Positions 10,847-21,913 of a stretch of 64,000 nucleotides of DNA are shown here, in pieces. Positions within the stretch are counted from its first letter, which is position 1. Every line of letters starts with the position of its first letter. Both the position numbers and the translations under genes were made by a program. Location: contig JYIP02000005.1 in NCBI GenBank assembly GCA_001051155.2, positions 1,798,001-1,862,000 of the forward strand. Direction: 5' to 3'. The notes under the pieces were generated by a model. That model was not told where the DNA came from and searched no databases. It saw only the letters and a list, made by a program, of their open reading frames with translations. This stretch comes from Chrysoporthe austroafricana (taxonomy: Eukaryota; Ascomycota; Sordariomycetes; Diaporthales; Cryphonectriaceae).

Positions 10847-12779
10847 ATGCTTCTCAAAAAGGACCAGGATGCTCGGATTGTCGTTGGCGACAACAATGGC
10901 ATAGGACCCGCTCAAGGCCACAGCGTCGGATATAGACGGGAGGAAGGGCTGACGGATGAGCAACTTGGCCTTGAGTCACCGATTCATCCTTTGGGTATCA
11001 AGCCTTCGGGAAATAAGTTGCTCTCACTTGGGACCACCGACGCCCGCGAGGCCATCGGGACGTTTCAGGCACTGCCAGATGGTATGGACTTGCTGCTGCT
11101 GCTTTGGACCCTTGCTCTTCTCCCAACTGATTGTTCCGCACAGAGGTTTTGGCACAATTCCTGGACTATCTTGACCAGCGATCTCTCAGGCAACTGGGAT
11201 ATTGCAGCAAATTTCTGTATGCCTTCGCCATTTCCGAGGAATTATGGAAGGCTCTATTCCTAGTGTAAGTCAGCGAGCGGTCCAACGAGTCCAAGTCTGG
11301 CCTGTTGGCCAGACATGCCCACAATGAGTCACATTCACCTGCCCCTCGTGTTCATCCCTGACTTGCCCTGTCGATTCCTGTTGCGTCCGTAAAACTTCTG
11401 TTTCAAAACACAACCGTGGATTGTGTTTGCGATGGGGCTATTGGGAAGAACCATAGGCGTATACCCAGCACCAATGCCAGCTTTAGAACAGCCTGCGGCA
11501 TTGAGCTATACCGGTCTTCCATAATTATTTTAGCAGCTCTCCCATGGACTACGTTTCCTAAGGCCGACAAGCCTCCTTAGCATGTCGTTGACAGTTGTCT
11601 AGGTCTCACGAGCACAAGCCGCGTCCTTTTCAGTGGAAGGGGACGTGGCGATCAACATTACTAAAACTTCCTTCGGACAAGCAAGCAAAGGTTGATTGCA
11701 GCACTGTCTTTTCTGATGTCCTCCACCGGCCTTTTGTCTGCAGTCAGATCCCACTCAGCAGATTCTCGTCCAGAATACCGAGGTCCAACGAGATAGAACG
11801 TTTTAAAGACCTGACGTACGATGAATTCGCGGAGAAGTGGAGCGATGTGCCCTTCATACTCACCGAGTGTGTTCGTCCATGGCCGGTCTGCGAGCAGTGG
11901 ACTCTGCAGCGTCTCCTCAAGATGTGTGCAGACGTCGAGTTCCGCGCCGAAGCGGTCGACTGGCCGTTCTCGACGTATTATGACTACATGACCAACAACC
12001 AAGACGAGAGCCCGCTGTATCTGTTCGACAAGGCATTTGCGGAGAAGATGAACATCACAATTGGGAAGCACGAGGGTGCTGCGTACTGGAAGCCGGATTG
12101 CTTCGGGCCAGACCTGTTCGAGCTGCTGGGTCCGGAGAGGCCTGCGCACAGGTGGCTGATCATCGGCCCGGCGAGGAGCGGGTCCACATTTCACAAGGAC
12201 CCAAATGCCACATCAGCCTGGAACGCGGTGATCCAAGGCGCCAAGTACTGGATCATGTTCCCGCCCAATGTTGATGTTCCCGGTGTCTACGTCTCCAGGG
12301 ACCAGAGTGAGGTGACGAGTCCCCTGAGCATCGCCGAATGGCTGCTCGAATTCCACGAGGAGGCACGACAGCTGCCCGAGTGCGTCGAGGGCATCTGCAG
12401 AGCCGGGGAGATCCTCCACGTGCCGAGCGGATGGTGGCATCTCGTGGTCAATCTGGAGAGCGGCATCGCGCTGACGCAGAACTTTGTTCCGAAGTCACAC
12501 CTGGTTGACGCCCTGGAGTTCCTCAAGGACAGGCCGGAGCAGGTTACGGGGTTCAAGCGGGACGTCTCAGACCCGTACGGCCTCTTCGTAGAGCGCCTGC
12601 GGGCGCAATTCCCAGAGCTGCTCGATGCGGCCCTGTTCAGCCTGGACAAGAGGCATAGCAAGAAGAAGCGGAAATGGGACGATGCCATCGCTGGTGACGA
12701 GGAGCAGGCGGCGGGCTCTGGAGGAGGATTCAGTTTCGGGTTCGGTTTCGGTGATGAGGATGAGGATGAGATACCCTGA
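10847..12779 (+). CDS. F-box and JmjC-domain protein (putative Fe(II)/2-oxoglutarate oxygenase)
   Basis: Three exons (10847-11081, 11144-11264, 11603-12779) encode about 510 residues. Residues about 75-118 form an F-box: FQALPDEVLAQFLDYLDQRS, then LRQLGYCSKFLYAFAISEELW. The second half is a JmjC cupin of the JMJD6/PSR type. The iron ligands are visible as His316 and Asp318 (FHKDPN) and His398 (GWWHLV), so the site looks catalytically complete. The C-terminus is Lys-rich (KKKRKWDD), then Gly/Phe and acidic. The likely role is hydroxylation or demethylation of a nuclear protein, with the F-box offering a Skp1/cullin link; the substrate is unknown. The 338-base second intron is long for this window. 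The splice joining LFLV to SHEHKPRPF restores the typical linker between the two domains. Confidence 0.87.
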
Positions 12780-14123
12780 GGTGCCTCGTCTTACGATGGG
12801 CATGGACTGCATAGGACTGCTGCCGTGAATAGACGTAGATCGATCTACTGGACGAGCGCCTCGGTGGCTGGAGGAGCGTTCAGCTCATCCGCCAGATTCA
12901 ACTGTGTGTATGTGGCTTGCAGCATCTCGCAGGTGAGTAGGCAGCCACGGCCGTGGCAGAGTACAGGGGGGCCGAGCACCATTCGTCTCGTCTGGTGCTG
13001 TCCCACCACAGAGTGATCGTCAAACTGCCGTATACTCCAGCAGTGGAGAGAGCCTCATGGCTCGAGTCGGTCTCCGAGCCTGACATGCCTCCTAGTCGTT
13101 GTGCGTGAACTGGCCTGGGCGGCTACGCCCTGGCACGGAGCCGGCGTGGGCTGTTAGGAGAATACTATGGCAGGCCATACTATGTAACTACGATCACCCC
13201 TGTCAGCCCCTTTAGGCGGTACCTACCGTAGCAGGTAGCCCCTCCGGCCCCATGACAACCCCAAGGTATCATATGTGACCAGCCGCGTCGACCAACAGTG
13301 CCGTTCGCCTCAGACCCAAACAGCTGAACACACATGGACGCCCACCCATCCTCTAATCACAGCGGCCTGGCACACCACGCATCTATACACACGCACACGC
13401 CCACGCACACCGGCAGCCTTCAGCCTGGTCGAGCACCCCGATCGCTGGCCTGGCTACTATTCCTGCGCCCTGCGCCGGCGACTTATCGGCTGAGTCAGGA
13501 GAGCTCGTCATTGTCAGCAACAAGAGGCGCCTCGTCTTTGCCGTGCCACCACCTGTCCGAGCAGGCTCTCTCCCTCTCTGCGGCCTCACCTCGCCGGCCT
13601 TTTTTCCTCTGCGGTCCTCCTCACACCGAAAGGGGTCTCACTCTCGGCAGCAGGCGCAGCAGACCCTGTCTCACCCGGCTCGAGTGCCCGACTACGTAAT
13701 GCCCCTCGACCCTGTGAAGTAGCACGATGCCCTTAGGCTTCACCATCTGCCAACGGCCTGAGCCCCCATCTCACAGATCGCACTCCGCCCCCGACCGAAT
13801 AAAACGACACCGACAGCATCTCTGATACGGGCCCTCCAATCCCTTGCGCGCCGAACGAGGGGTCTCTTCCCACGCCCTGCCCTTTTCGAGTTGGTGCGCC
13901 CCATCACCTCAGCACGGCCTCCCGCCCGCCCGCCTCGACCTCTCCCCAGGCTGACCAACTCAGCCCTGCACCCTATGCCCCTCCAGACCTCCGGAGATCG
14001 CAGCCGAACCATTATAACAGCTCCATAGCCGTAATCCCGAATACCATCTATTCCTTGCATCCACATCCATCCACACCGCCCGCGCGCGCGCACATAGCTC
14101 CCCCCCGAGACCCAGCGGCCCTG
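12780..14123. other. Intergenic with a long pyrimidine-rich leader
   Basis: The left part is the 3' end of the JmjC gene. From about 13300 the sequence is rich in CA, CT and CCC tracts, as in the promoter and 5' leader of the following CCCH/SMR gene. Several overlapping frames exist, none with a domain. Confidence 0.5.
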
Positions 14124-16404
14124 ATGGTTTCCGACGAGACGTACGAGATCTGCCTGCCAGTCCTCCAGGACTCGGCCATAGAGGACGAGGACAAGACGGA
14201 CAAGCTGGAGGAGCTCCTGAAGAAGGAGACGACGCTGACCGGCCAGGCACTGGAAAACGCCGTGCTCGACGTGCTCTGGCGGTTCAAGGAGGGGGGCGGT
14301 AACAACGCCTCGCCTCCCGTGATCCGGCAGACCATCCTCAGGAGACCATCGCCAGCCTCGTTCAGGAGCGCAGCGACGCCCCTCTCCGGCTCACCGCGTC
14401 TCGGCGTGAGCCCTCTCGCCCCGCCAGGCTTCGCTCCTCCCTTCAGCCGTACCCTCTCCTCCGCCGCCTCCCCATTCTCCTCCCCCCGCCCCTCGCCCCG
14501 GCTCGCCTTCTCGACGCCGGCGATACCGCACAGCCCGAACCTGAATGCCTACGAGTTTGCGAACGACACAGAGCCCTCGCGGGAGATATTCGAGGACTAC
14601 ACGTCTGACAACGTGGACTGGCTCGTGGCCGACGATGCCGTCAGTGTCGCTTCCTCCTTCGGCACGGCCAGCGGCCTCAATGCCGCTGCGCCCGAGTTCT
14701 CTTCGCAGCAGGCTCCGATGAGGCCGCACGATGTTCTGCGGTCGATCCTCGGCGAGTCGAGAACGGACGAGGAGATCAGTCAGGCGCTCGTCGAGCACGG
14801 CTACGACCTCGGCGCGGTGCTTATGTCGATGATGGACTCGCAGGATACCTCTCCGTCCACCTCGGCGGACACCAACGGCTACCTGGTCGGTAAATCTATG
14901 ACCCCAGACGCTCGCCCGACGACGCCTGCAGACCAAAAGTCGGGGGTGATCTGCAAGTTCTTCCTATCCTCCGGCAGCTGCATGCGTGCAGACTGCCGCT
15001 TCAGCCACGATCTGAGCGGCCATATCTGCAGGTGAGACCTCGACACATCCCTACTGAACCCTGGCCCCACTGTGCTGACCGTCTGTGAAGGTATTGGCTT
15101 GCTGGAAATTGCCTGGCCGGAGATACCTGCATCTTTTCGCATGATCCGGCTCACCTCATGAATAAGCTGAGTGTCGAGGGCACGAGCACTCCTCCCACGC
15201 AGAAGTCACCGGCGAACATCCAGATCCAGGACTACTCTAGTTTCCCGTCGCTCGGGTCCATGAACCTGGACGCCATCCCTACCTTTACCCCTTCTATGGG
15301 CATCACGCCTCCGCCAGGCTTCAAGAACATACCCGGTGATCAGCGGTCGCGGTCTCGCCCAGGCAGCCGACATCAACAGAGCAAGGAGGCCGCCCAGGCC
15401 GCGCTCTCTCTTGACGACAACGAAGCCTTCCCGACACTGGGTTCCGCCTCGGCAAAGCAGGGCAAGAAGCACCATGGCAAGCGGGGTGGCCACGGACACG
15501 GGACCAAGGAGAACTACGGGCCAAGCTCGTTGGCCGACATCGTCAAGATGGCGCCGTCTCCCGGGCCGGCCTCGCGGCCCGACTCTAAGAAGATGAGCCG
15601 CAACGGGAGCTCGCAGGGCGGGAGGAACGGCGAGAACAGCGCGGCGGCGCAGGCCATTCCCAGCCCGAAGCACATCCCGTGGCTGGAGACGGGCGAGGGC
15701 ACCAACAAGGCGTACATGAAGGCCCGCGGCGAGGCGCACAGGCACGGCGCACTTAGGAACAAGTTTCTGCAAAAGTAAGTGGGACCCCCTCCAGTCCAGT
15801 CCCTGTGGGGTGGTGAAATACTAAGAGACTACGCAGCGCTGCGCAGGCGTGGAACCGCCAGGACGCCCGGCAGGCCAAGGTCTTCAGCCTCCGCGGCCAG
15901 AGCGAGAACGACCTGATGCGGCGGTACCACCGGGAGGCGGCAGACAAGCTGTACGAGGAGCGGAATAAGAACAGCTCGGGCAGCGGCGAGATCTACGTCG
16001 ACCTGCACGGGCTGCACACGGAGGAGGCGGTGGAGTATCTGGAGCGGGTGCTGCTGGAGAACGAGCACGACAGCAGGCCGGTCTACGCCATCACGGGCAC
16101 GGGGCACCACAGCAAGAACGGCAAGGACAAGGTGGGCAAGGCGGTGCGCAGCTTCCTGAACGAGTGGCGGTACGCGTTCCGGGAGTTCTCGGTGCCGGGC
16201 GACCGCAACAGCATGGGCGGGATCCTGGGCATCGACGCGCGGAGCTACGACCGGTCGCTGCTGAAGGCGCGGAAGGAGGAGCCGAAGGAGGCGGTCGATA
16301 TCCTGTCCCAGGGGGTGGAGATCGGGGAGGGCAAGGTGAAGCTGCTGGTGCGGGATACTACAATCGGCAAGGAGCCTCCCAAGGGGCCACGAGGGGGCCG
16401 GTGA
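14124..16404 (+). CDS. CCCH zinc-finger and SMR-domain RNA-associated protein
   Basis: Three exons (14124-15031, 15091-15774, 15837-16404) encode about 719 residues. Residues about 198-237 (DVLRSILGESRTDEEISQAL and on) resemble a CUE-like ubiquitin-binding helix bundle. Two CCCH fingers follow at about 276-320, CKFFLSSGSCMRADCRFSH and CRYWLAGNCLAGDTCIFSH, the second split by intron 1. A disordered middle precedes a DUF1771 helix (about 533-575) and an SMR domain from about 582 with its DLHGLHTEEAV and TGTGHHS motifs. SMR domains of this arrangement bind or cut RNA; the Cue2/N4BP2 group acts on mRNAs with stalled ribosomes. A function in RNA surveillance is an inference from domains. The upstream TTG-initiated extension is not used, because the first ATG is at 14124. 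Confidence 0.88.
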
Positions 16405-16509
16405 CCTAGACAAAGACAAGACAAAGACAAGAAGAAAGCAAGAAAGCAAGAAAGAATAAAGCCCCAATCGCCATACGCTGGTGTTGCCGTCGTCGTGCTC
16501 GTCATGCTC

Positions 16510-16547
<38 letters not shown>

Positions 16548-17542
16548 GTCCTTGAGAGGATGCGACGTTGAGATATGGTTATATGTACGGGTCGTCTTGG
16601 CATCAAGATTGATTGCGGCTCGACCGACCGACTAGCCCAGCATGCCCCAGGGCTGAGCTGAGCTGAGGCCTGTCGATCGGGATCTGCCTGTACCCGCTGA
16701 TCGAAGACCCGAGCAGACGGGCCCCATCTGGGACCGTTCGCAGACTACATATGTGCCTACTATGTGATGGGGTGCAGGTGCCTTGCATCATCGCGCGGCG
16801 AACCCGTCAATCACCTCTGCGGGCCTGGCTGCAGCTACATACATAACAGCGAGCGTAATAATAATGCTTCGGGGGCTGCGGGAGACGGCCTCGGGGAACG
16901 GCCTGCGACGCCTTGCTTAAAACAGCCCCATGAAACAGCCGGTTCTCCCGCCGCCCTGCCCTTCTCTCACATGTGGACGGTCGCCTCCCCGCCATTGGCC
17001 TCGAGCCCTCGCCGCCGGTTCGAGACCAGAAGTGAGCGAACAGTGAGATCCTGGCTGTTTTAGGCGGGTGCTTAGGCTTAGGCTTAGTACGACGCGGGCT
17101 GCGCTAAGTAACAACCACCGCCGCCGAGCGCTGGTGTGGCACTGCTGGGACTGTCTCTACTCTCGCCCTCAGCTGTGGTCCAACGTCACCTCTTCAGCTA
17201 CTCGACATTCACCCCAAGAAAAAGAACCCAATTGAGCCCACGCACCACCGTACTCGACCTCTTGCCTCTGATCCCGATGGCTGCAGAGGGGTAGCATCGT
17301 TTTTTTTTTTCTTCTTCTTTTGCTGTACTATTCAAACTCTTGTCGCTACGCTTCGACGTCGTGTCGAGGTGCTGTGTCTAGGTAAGCCAAGCCCGAAACC
17401 ATGACGCAGGCTCTCGAAACCAAGCCCGTGCGGGACAGCTAACCTCCCGACGACAGGAAGCTCCCCCCTCCAGCCCTCCAGCCCTCCACGCACGCCTTCA
17501 AACATCCCCACCTCCAGAGGGCACCGCTGCGATCCATCCACG
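16405..17542. other. Intergenic with microsatellites
   Basis: After the SMR gene come AAGAC and AAAGCAAG short repeats, then a (TCG)n tract. The right part, from about 17150, is a CT-rich leader with a T run at about 17300-17310 before the VTT gene. No gene seen. Confidence 0.5.
16509..16547. repeat. Trinucleotide microsatellite (TCG)n
   Basis: About twelve uninterrupted TCG units in the 3' flank of the CCCH/SMR gene. No coding frame uses them. Confidence 0.9.
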
Positions 17543-18877
17543 ATGCCGGCTGATCCTCCTCCCCCGCTCGCGGCAGCTGGCCTGTCCGCCTCCCCCTCGC
17601 CAACCGACAAGACCACCGCCGCGGCGGACGCCTCGCCGCCGCCGCCCTCACGCGGCGAGCAGCCTGCCCCGTTCCGCGACGACGTCGACGACGCGCACGA
17701 CGCGCCGCCCTCAGCGCCCTGGGCCCGCCCCTCCTCCTCCTCCTTCACCTCCGCGACCACCCCCTCCCGGCGCCTCTCGACGCCCTACAGCCTGCACGGC
17801 CGCCGGCGCTCCGGCACGGCGCCGGCCGACGTGCGCGCCCAGCTCGCCGCCCTCGGTGCCACCTCGCTCAAGGCCGCCCGCAACCTCTACGCCCACTCCG
17901 CGGCGGTCTACGCCGGCCTCTCCCCGACGCAGCAGTTCCTTGCCATCGCCGGCGGCCTCGTCCTCCTCGCCCTGGCCATCACCCTCCTCGTCTTCTCCCA
18001 CCGGCTCTTCACCCTCCTAGGCCCGCTCGCCGCGTCGTGGCGCGCTCTGCCCGGCGGCTGGCTCATCATCTGGGCGGTGACGTTCCTCGTCGCGTTCCCG
18101 CCCCTCGTCGGCTACAGCACCGCGTGCACCGTCGCGGGCTTCGTCTACGGCTTCCCGCTGGGCTGGCCGATCGTCGCCTCGGCGACCGTTGCCGGGTCCG
18201 CCGCTGCGTTCGTCGCCAGCCGCACCGTCCTCGCGGGCTACGTGGACCGGCTGGTGGGCGCGGACCACCGCTTCGTCGCCCTGGGGCAGGTCCTGCGCCG
18301 CGACGGGCTCGGCGTGCTGGCCCTCGTGCGCTTCTGCCCGCTGCCCTACAGCCTGTCCAACGGCTTCCTCGCCACCGTCCCCAGCATCCAGCCCGCCGGC
18401 TTCGCCCTCGCCACCGCCCTCGCCTCCCCGAAGCTGCTCGTCCACGTCTTCATCGGCTCGCGCCTCGCCCTGCTCGCCGAGAAGGGCGACGAGATGGGCT
18501 TCGGCGACCGCCTCGTCAACTACGCCTCCATGCTCGTCGGCGGCCTGGTCGGCATGGGTGTCGGCTACTTCATCTACCGCCGCACCATGGCCCGCGCCGA
18601 GGAGCTGGCCAGGGAGGACGCCGAGGCCGGCCGGCCGCTCGAGGGCCGCGGGAGGGGCGCCGCCGGGGAGTACATGGACGACGAGGAGGCGGGCGCCGAG
18701 GACGCTAGGCTGATGAACCCGGATGATGCCGCTGCCCTGATGGTGGATGACGACGACATCTCACTGTGGGACACGGCGGAGGACGGGGGCTGGGGTGATG
18801 AGGAGGAGGGTTATAGGGATGAGGAAGAGGCTGTGGGCGGGAACAGGAAGAAGGATGATGCCGGGGAACGGAGGTAG
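17543..18877 (+). CDS. VTT/TVP38 (DedA superfamily) membrane protein
   Basis: A single exon of 444 residues. Residues 1-100 are Pro/Ser/Ala-rich and cytosolic in character. A first hydrophobic segment (FLAIAGGLVLLALAITLLVF) lies at about 132-152. The VTT core follows: WLIIWAVTFLVAFPPLVGYS, then TVAGFVYGFPLGWPIVASAT, then the loop VRFCPLPYSLSNGFLATVPS and the last helix YASMLVGGLVGMGVGYFIYR. This is the fungal TVP38/TMEM64 arrangement, found in Golgi and endosomal membranes; relatives in the DedA superfamily (VMP1, TMEM41B) scramble phospholipids, but activity of this protein is not shown. The C-terminal 100 residues are acidic with DDDDIS and EEEGY stretches. The start codon is the only ATG before the conserved region. 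Confidence 0.87.
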   Translation: MPADPPPPLAAAGLSASPSPTDKTTAAADASPPPPSRGEQPAPFRDDVDDAHDAPPSAPWARPSSSSFTSATTPSRRLSTPYSLHGRRRSGTAPADVRAQLAALGATSLKAARNLYAHSAAVYAGLSPTQQFLAIAGGLVLLALAITLLVFSHRLFTLLGPLAASWRALPGGWLIIWAVTFLVAFPPLVGYSTACTVAGFVYGFPLGWPIVASATVAGSAAAFVASRTVLAGYVDRLVGADHRFVALGQVLRRDGLGVLALVRFCPLPYSLSNGFLATVPSIQPAGFALATALASPKLLVHVFIGSRLALLAEKGDEMGFGDRLVNYASMLVGGLVGMGVGYFIYRRTMARAEELAREDAEAGRPLEGRGRGAAGEYMDDEEAGAEDARLMNPDDAAALMVDDDDISLWDTAEDGGWGDEEEGYRDEEEAVGGNRKKDDAGERR

Positions 18878-19238
18878 AGAGAGTGGCGACCAGCCACCAC
18901 AGTGCTTTATGATAGAGGTATACGTATATGTATAGAAATCGACACGATTCAATGACTAGAGACACAAAGCCCAGCAGATGAAGAGGAGTCGGGGGCGTTC
19001 GTGAAGCATGTCACAGGTGAATGTGGGCATGTTGCGGACAACGCGGTCTGTTCACTGTGCGAAGGTATCATTGCGGGCTGTCATTCCACGGCATTATCAG
19101 TGCGCGCCCCTCTCAAGATCAAATCACCCGACGCCGTACCGGTCCTCGAATAAGCAACGCCCTCGCTCGCTCACAATACACACACACAGACACACACACA
19201 AATCGTACGAAGAAGGAAAAGGAAAATCATCATCATCA
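18878..19238. other. Convergent 3' region with CA and ATC repeats
   Basis: Holds the 3' ends of the VTT gene (+) and the Cys-Pro protein gene (-). A CACACA tract lies at about 19178-19201 and ATC repeats at about 19226-19240. No gene seen. Confidence 0.5.
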
Positions 19239-21047
19239 TCAGTGCTGTTGTCCCTGGAAATGCCGCATGAATTCAATCGCTTGCTCCACGTTGTATCCGA
19301 TAAACACAGGTCCGTTAAAGACCATCTGGGGAACTGACACGCCAGTAGCCCCGCCCTTCGAAGGGGCGGTGCCGGTCGTGTTGATAAAAGTCGGTTGGTG
19401 CGAGGGGGGAGGGCTGTGAGGAGGTGCAGGCTGTGGGTGTTCCAGAGGCGCAGGGAATTTCAGAGGCGTAGGGAAGTGCTGGCTTGCAGCCGGCTTCTCG
19501 GGAGCAGGCCGCGGTGGTTTGTGGTGTTCGTCCATCTTGGGGAACTCGGACAGCCCCGGGCCGTCCAGGCGCATCTTGGTGTGGTCGAAAGGACACTTGG
19601 ATGGCCGCGCTGTCGGGACCGTGGGTGTCGCGCCAAGCGGCGGGGTGGGTATACGAACAGGCGCCGGTGGGGAGGTGGCACGTTCTACCGGCTCATCCGG
19701 CGGCGGGATCGGGACGGAGATGCCCCATGGCCTGCTCGGGCTCTCGCCGACGCGAACCTCCTTCAGGGGTCGATCGAAGTGGCTGGTCCGGTCGAGATCC
19801 TGCTCCTCCGCAGGGGTGTCGGCCTCCATCGCGCCGCCCGTCACGCCCTCCGACACGCTCGCCCTCACGTTCTGGGCCCAGTCGCTGACACGGTGGTCCG
19901 AAATCCGGTCGGCCTCGGCCTCTCGGCTGGGCTCCGGCAGCATGGGAGCATGGAGGTGGGAAAGGTCCTCGATCATGGAGACGAGGTTGCCATACTTGGC
20001 GTCGAGCTTTCTGATCTGGTCCTCGTTCCTCTGGTTCCTCCGGAGACAGACCTCGTGGCTCCTCGGCAGCTCGTGCTTGTGCGTCTCGACATAGCGGGCG
20101 ATCTCCTCGGGCGAGTGTTTGTCCAGATATCTGATGGGGCACTTAGCCGTCGAAGCGTGGGCGGCAGCATCAGGCGCTCCGTCCTCGAGCATGGCGGCGC
20201 AGATGGGGTCGTCGGCCGGGTGTGGGGTGTGACCCTCCGCCCCGGCGGTGGCACCGTCGACGACATCTGGCTTGGCGGCAGAGAAGGGACACTGCAGGTG
20301 GCCCTTCTTGCCCTCGACGGTGAAGTCCCTCTCGAGGACGGTCGACCGCTCGGAGGTCATCCTGGTAGAGGCGTCGCCGGTGGGTGCGGCCCCCTTGCTC
20401 GCGCCGGCGAGGGCCTGCAGCTGGCTGGCGACCTTCCTGCCCTCGCGGATGAAGAGGGCGAGCTGGGCCTGTGAGCTGTCGGACCCGAGGCGGCTCGGCA
20501 GCGGGACGAAGCTGGCGGAGGTCGGGGTGGGTGGGATCTGCAGCTTCGCGATGGTCTCGGCGACGTCGGGGGCGCAGGGAGCGTACTTGTCGGCTAGGGC
20601 CTGGTACTGGAAGGAGGATGTGGTCAGCTCGCGCAGGGGGTGGGTCGACGGGACGAGGGGCAGAGGGTCAGGTGAGCGGGTCGGTGCAGTGCAGGCCTAA
20701 GGTAAGCAAGCAGCATGCAGCGGCCGAGGCAGGCGGCAGGTAAGTCAGACAAGTGGCAAGAGGTTGTCTCCAGGAACCGCCAGAAGGCGGCTCGATGCAG
20801 ATCTAGAGCTAAAGGTTGTTCATCACGAAACCGGGCCGGGCGCCTCTGCTCTGTAGAGGAGACAGAGGAGGCAGAGACATAGTAAATAAATAACGGCAGC
20901 AGCACGAACGTAACGTACCTGCTCGTGGGCGTAGCGGAGCTTGTGCTCCAGGATGGTCTTGCGGTCGGTCAGGGTCTGCAGCTCGTTGGCCACGGCGTTG
21001 AAGGATTCAACCAGCTTCTGGACCAGCTGGGGCGAGTCCATATCCAT
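19239..21047 (-). CDS. Uncharacterised coiled-coil protein with three Cys-Pro motifs
   Basis: Two exons on the minus strand, 20919-21047 and 19239-20606, encode about 498 residues. I cannot name the family. Residues 1-43 form a heptad-like helix (QLVQKLVESFNAVANELQTL) that continues across the 312-base intron. Three Cys-Pro dipeptides stand in similar settings: HLQCPFSA (Cys149), AKCPIRYL (Cys199) and SKCPFDHT (Cys381). A block at about 205-265 (SPEEIARYVETHKHELPRSH, then NEDQIRKLDAKYGNLVSMIE) is dense in charged helical residues and looks conserved rather than random. The region between is Pro-rich. The C-terminus VFNGPVFIGYNVEQAIEFMR forms a second ordered patch. The first ATG of the MDMD pair is taken as start. 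It could be a regulator binding metal or haem through the CP sites, but that is speculation. Confidence 0.75.
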
Positions 21048-21913
21048 GGCGGCCAGCTGGACATGGAGGGACCGACGTGCCGCACATTGGTCCTCCAGGT
21101 CGGCGCGGCAGAGGCGTTGCTGGAGAGAGAGGGCCACGAGAGGTGCGTGGCGTTGTGTCGTGTGTGAAGAGATTGAGGAGCGAAAATTTGCCTTAGGCTT
21201 CCACAAGGCTCAGTCCAGTGCCCAGCGGTTGCTGTAGGCCGATGCCGGATGCAGTAGTACCTGAGTGCCGTCCGTACTACTGTGGTACTCCGTTTACCGC
21301 TGATCGGGGTACTACTGTAGGGGCAGCATAGCATGTACCTAGCAGCGCCTGGCAGTGCTTGGCAGCGCCTAAGTTGTAGCCACTCGCTCCGCTGCACAGC
21401 TGCACAGGTGCTGAGGGCTCAGCGCTGAGGATCCCTGCCAGGTCCAACCACCCCTTGTCGGTCGGTACTTATTCTGCCTCTGGATACTAATATCTCCAGC
21501 TTGTGAGCAAGAAGCCACAGCCATGAGGTAGTGAGCCTCCCAGCTCTCGAGCCCAGGATGCAGGTGTCCTCTCTGGCTGCAGCGGTGCGAGGCGTGCGTA
21601 TAAGTAGGCCTGCGCGCACGTGTCTGTGCCTGCATGTGCTGGGTACTGACTGTACCGAGTAGCACAGTACTCCGTGCTCCATAATTATGCCCGTATTGCT
21701 TGCCTGATCGGGGCCGTCGTCCTAGGTGACTTGACTGCCCCTCACCCTGCATCTCCTCCGGGCTGCTCTACACGGGCCGTAGATAGGAACACCCAGCTCG
21801 ACCTGTTGCTGTCTTCCTCCTCCTCTTCCTCCCCCGCGACCAGCCGGTGTTCTGTCCGATCCTCAGCTCCTACGCGGCCTCCTATCTTGTCCCCGCCTGG
21901 AGAGCTCTTCGCC
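21048..21913. other. Divergent promoter region
   Basis: About 866 bases between the start codons of the Cys-Pro protein (-) and the peptidase-like gene (+). No coding frame is supported; the last 150 bases are a CT-rich leader. Confidence 0.5.
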
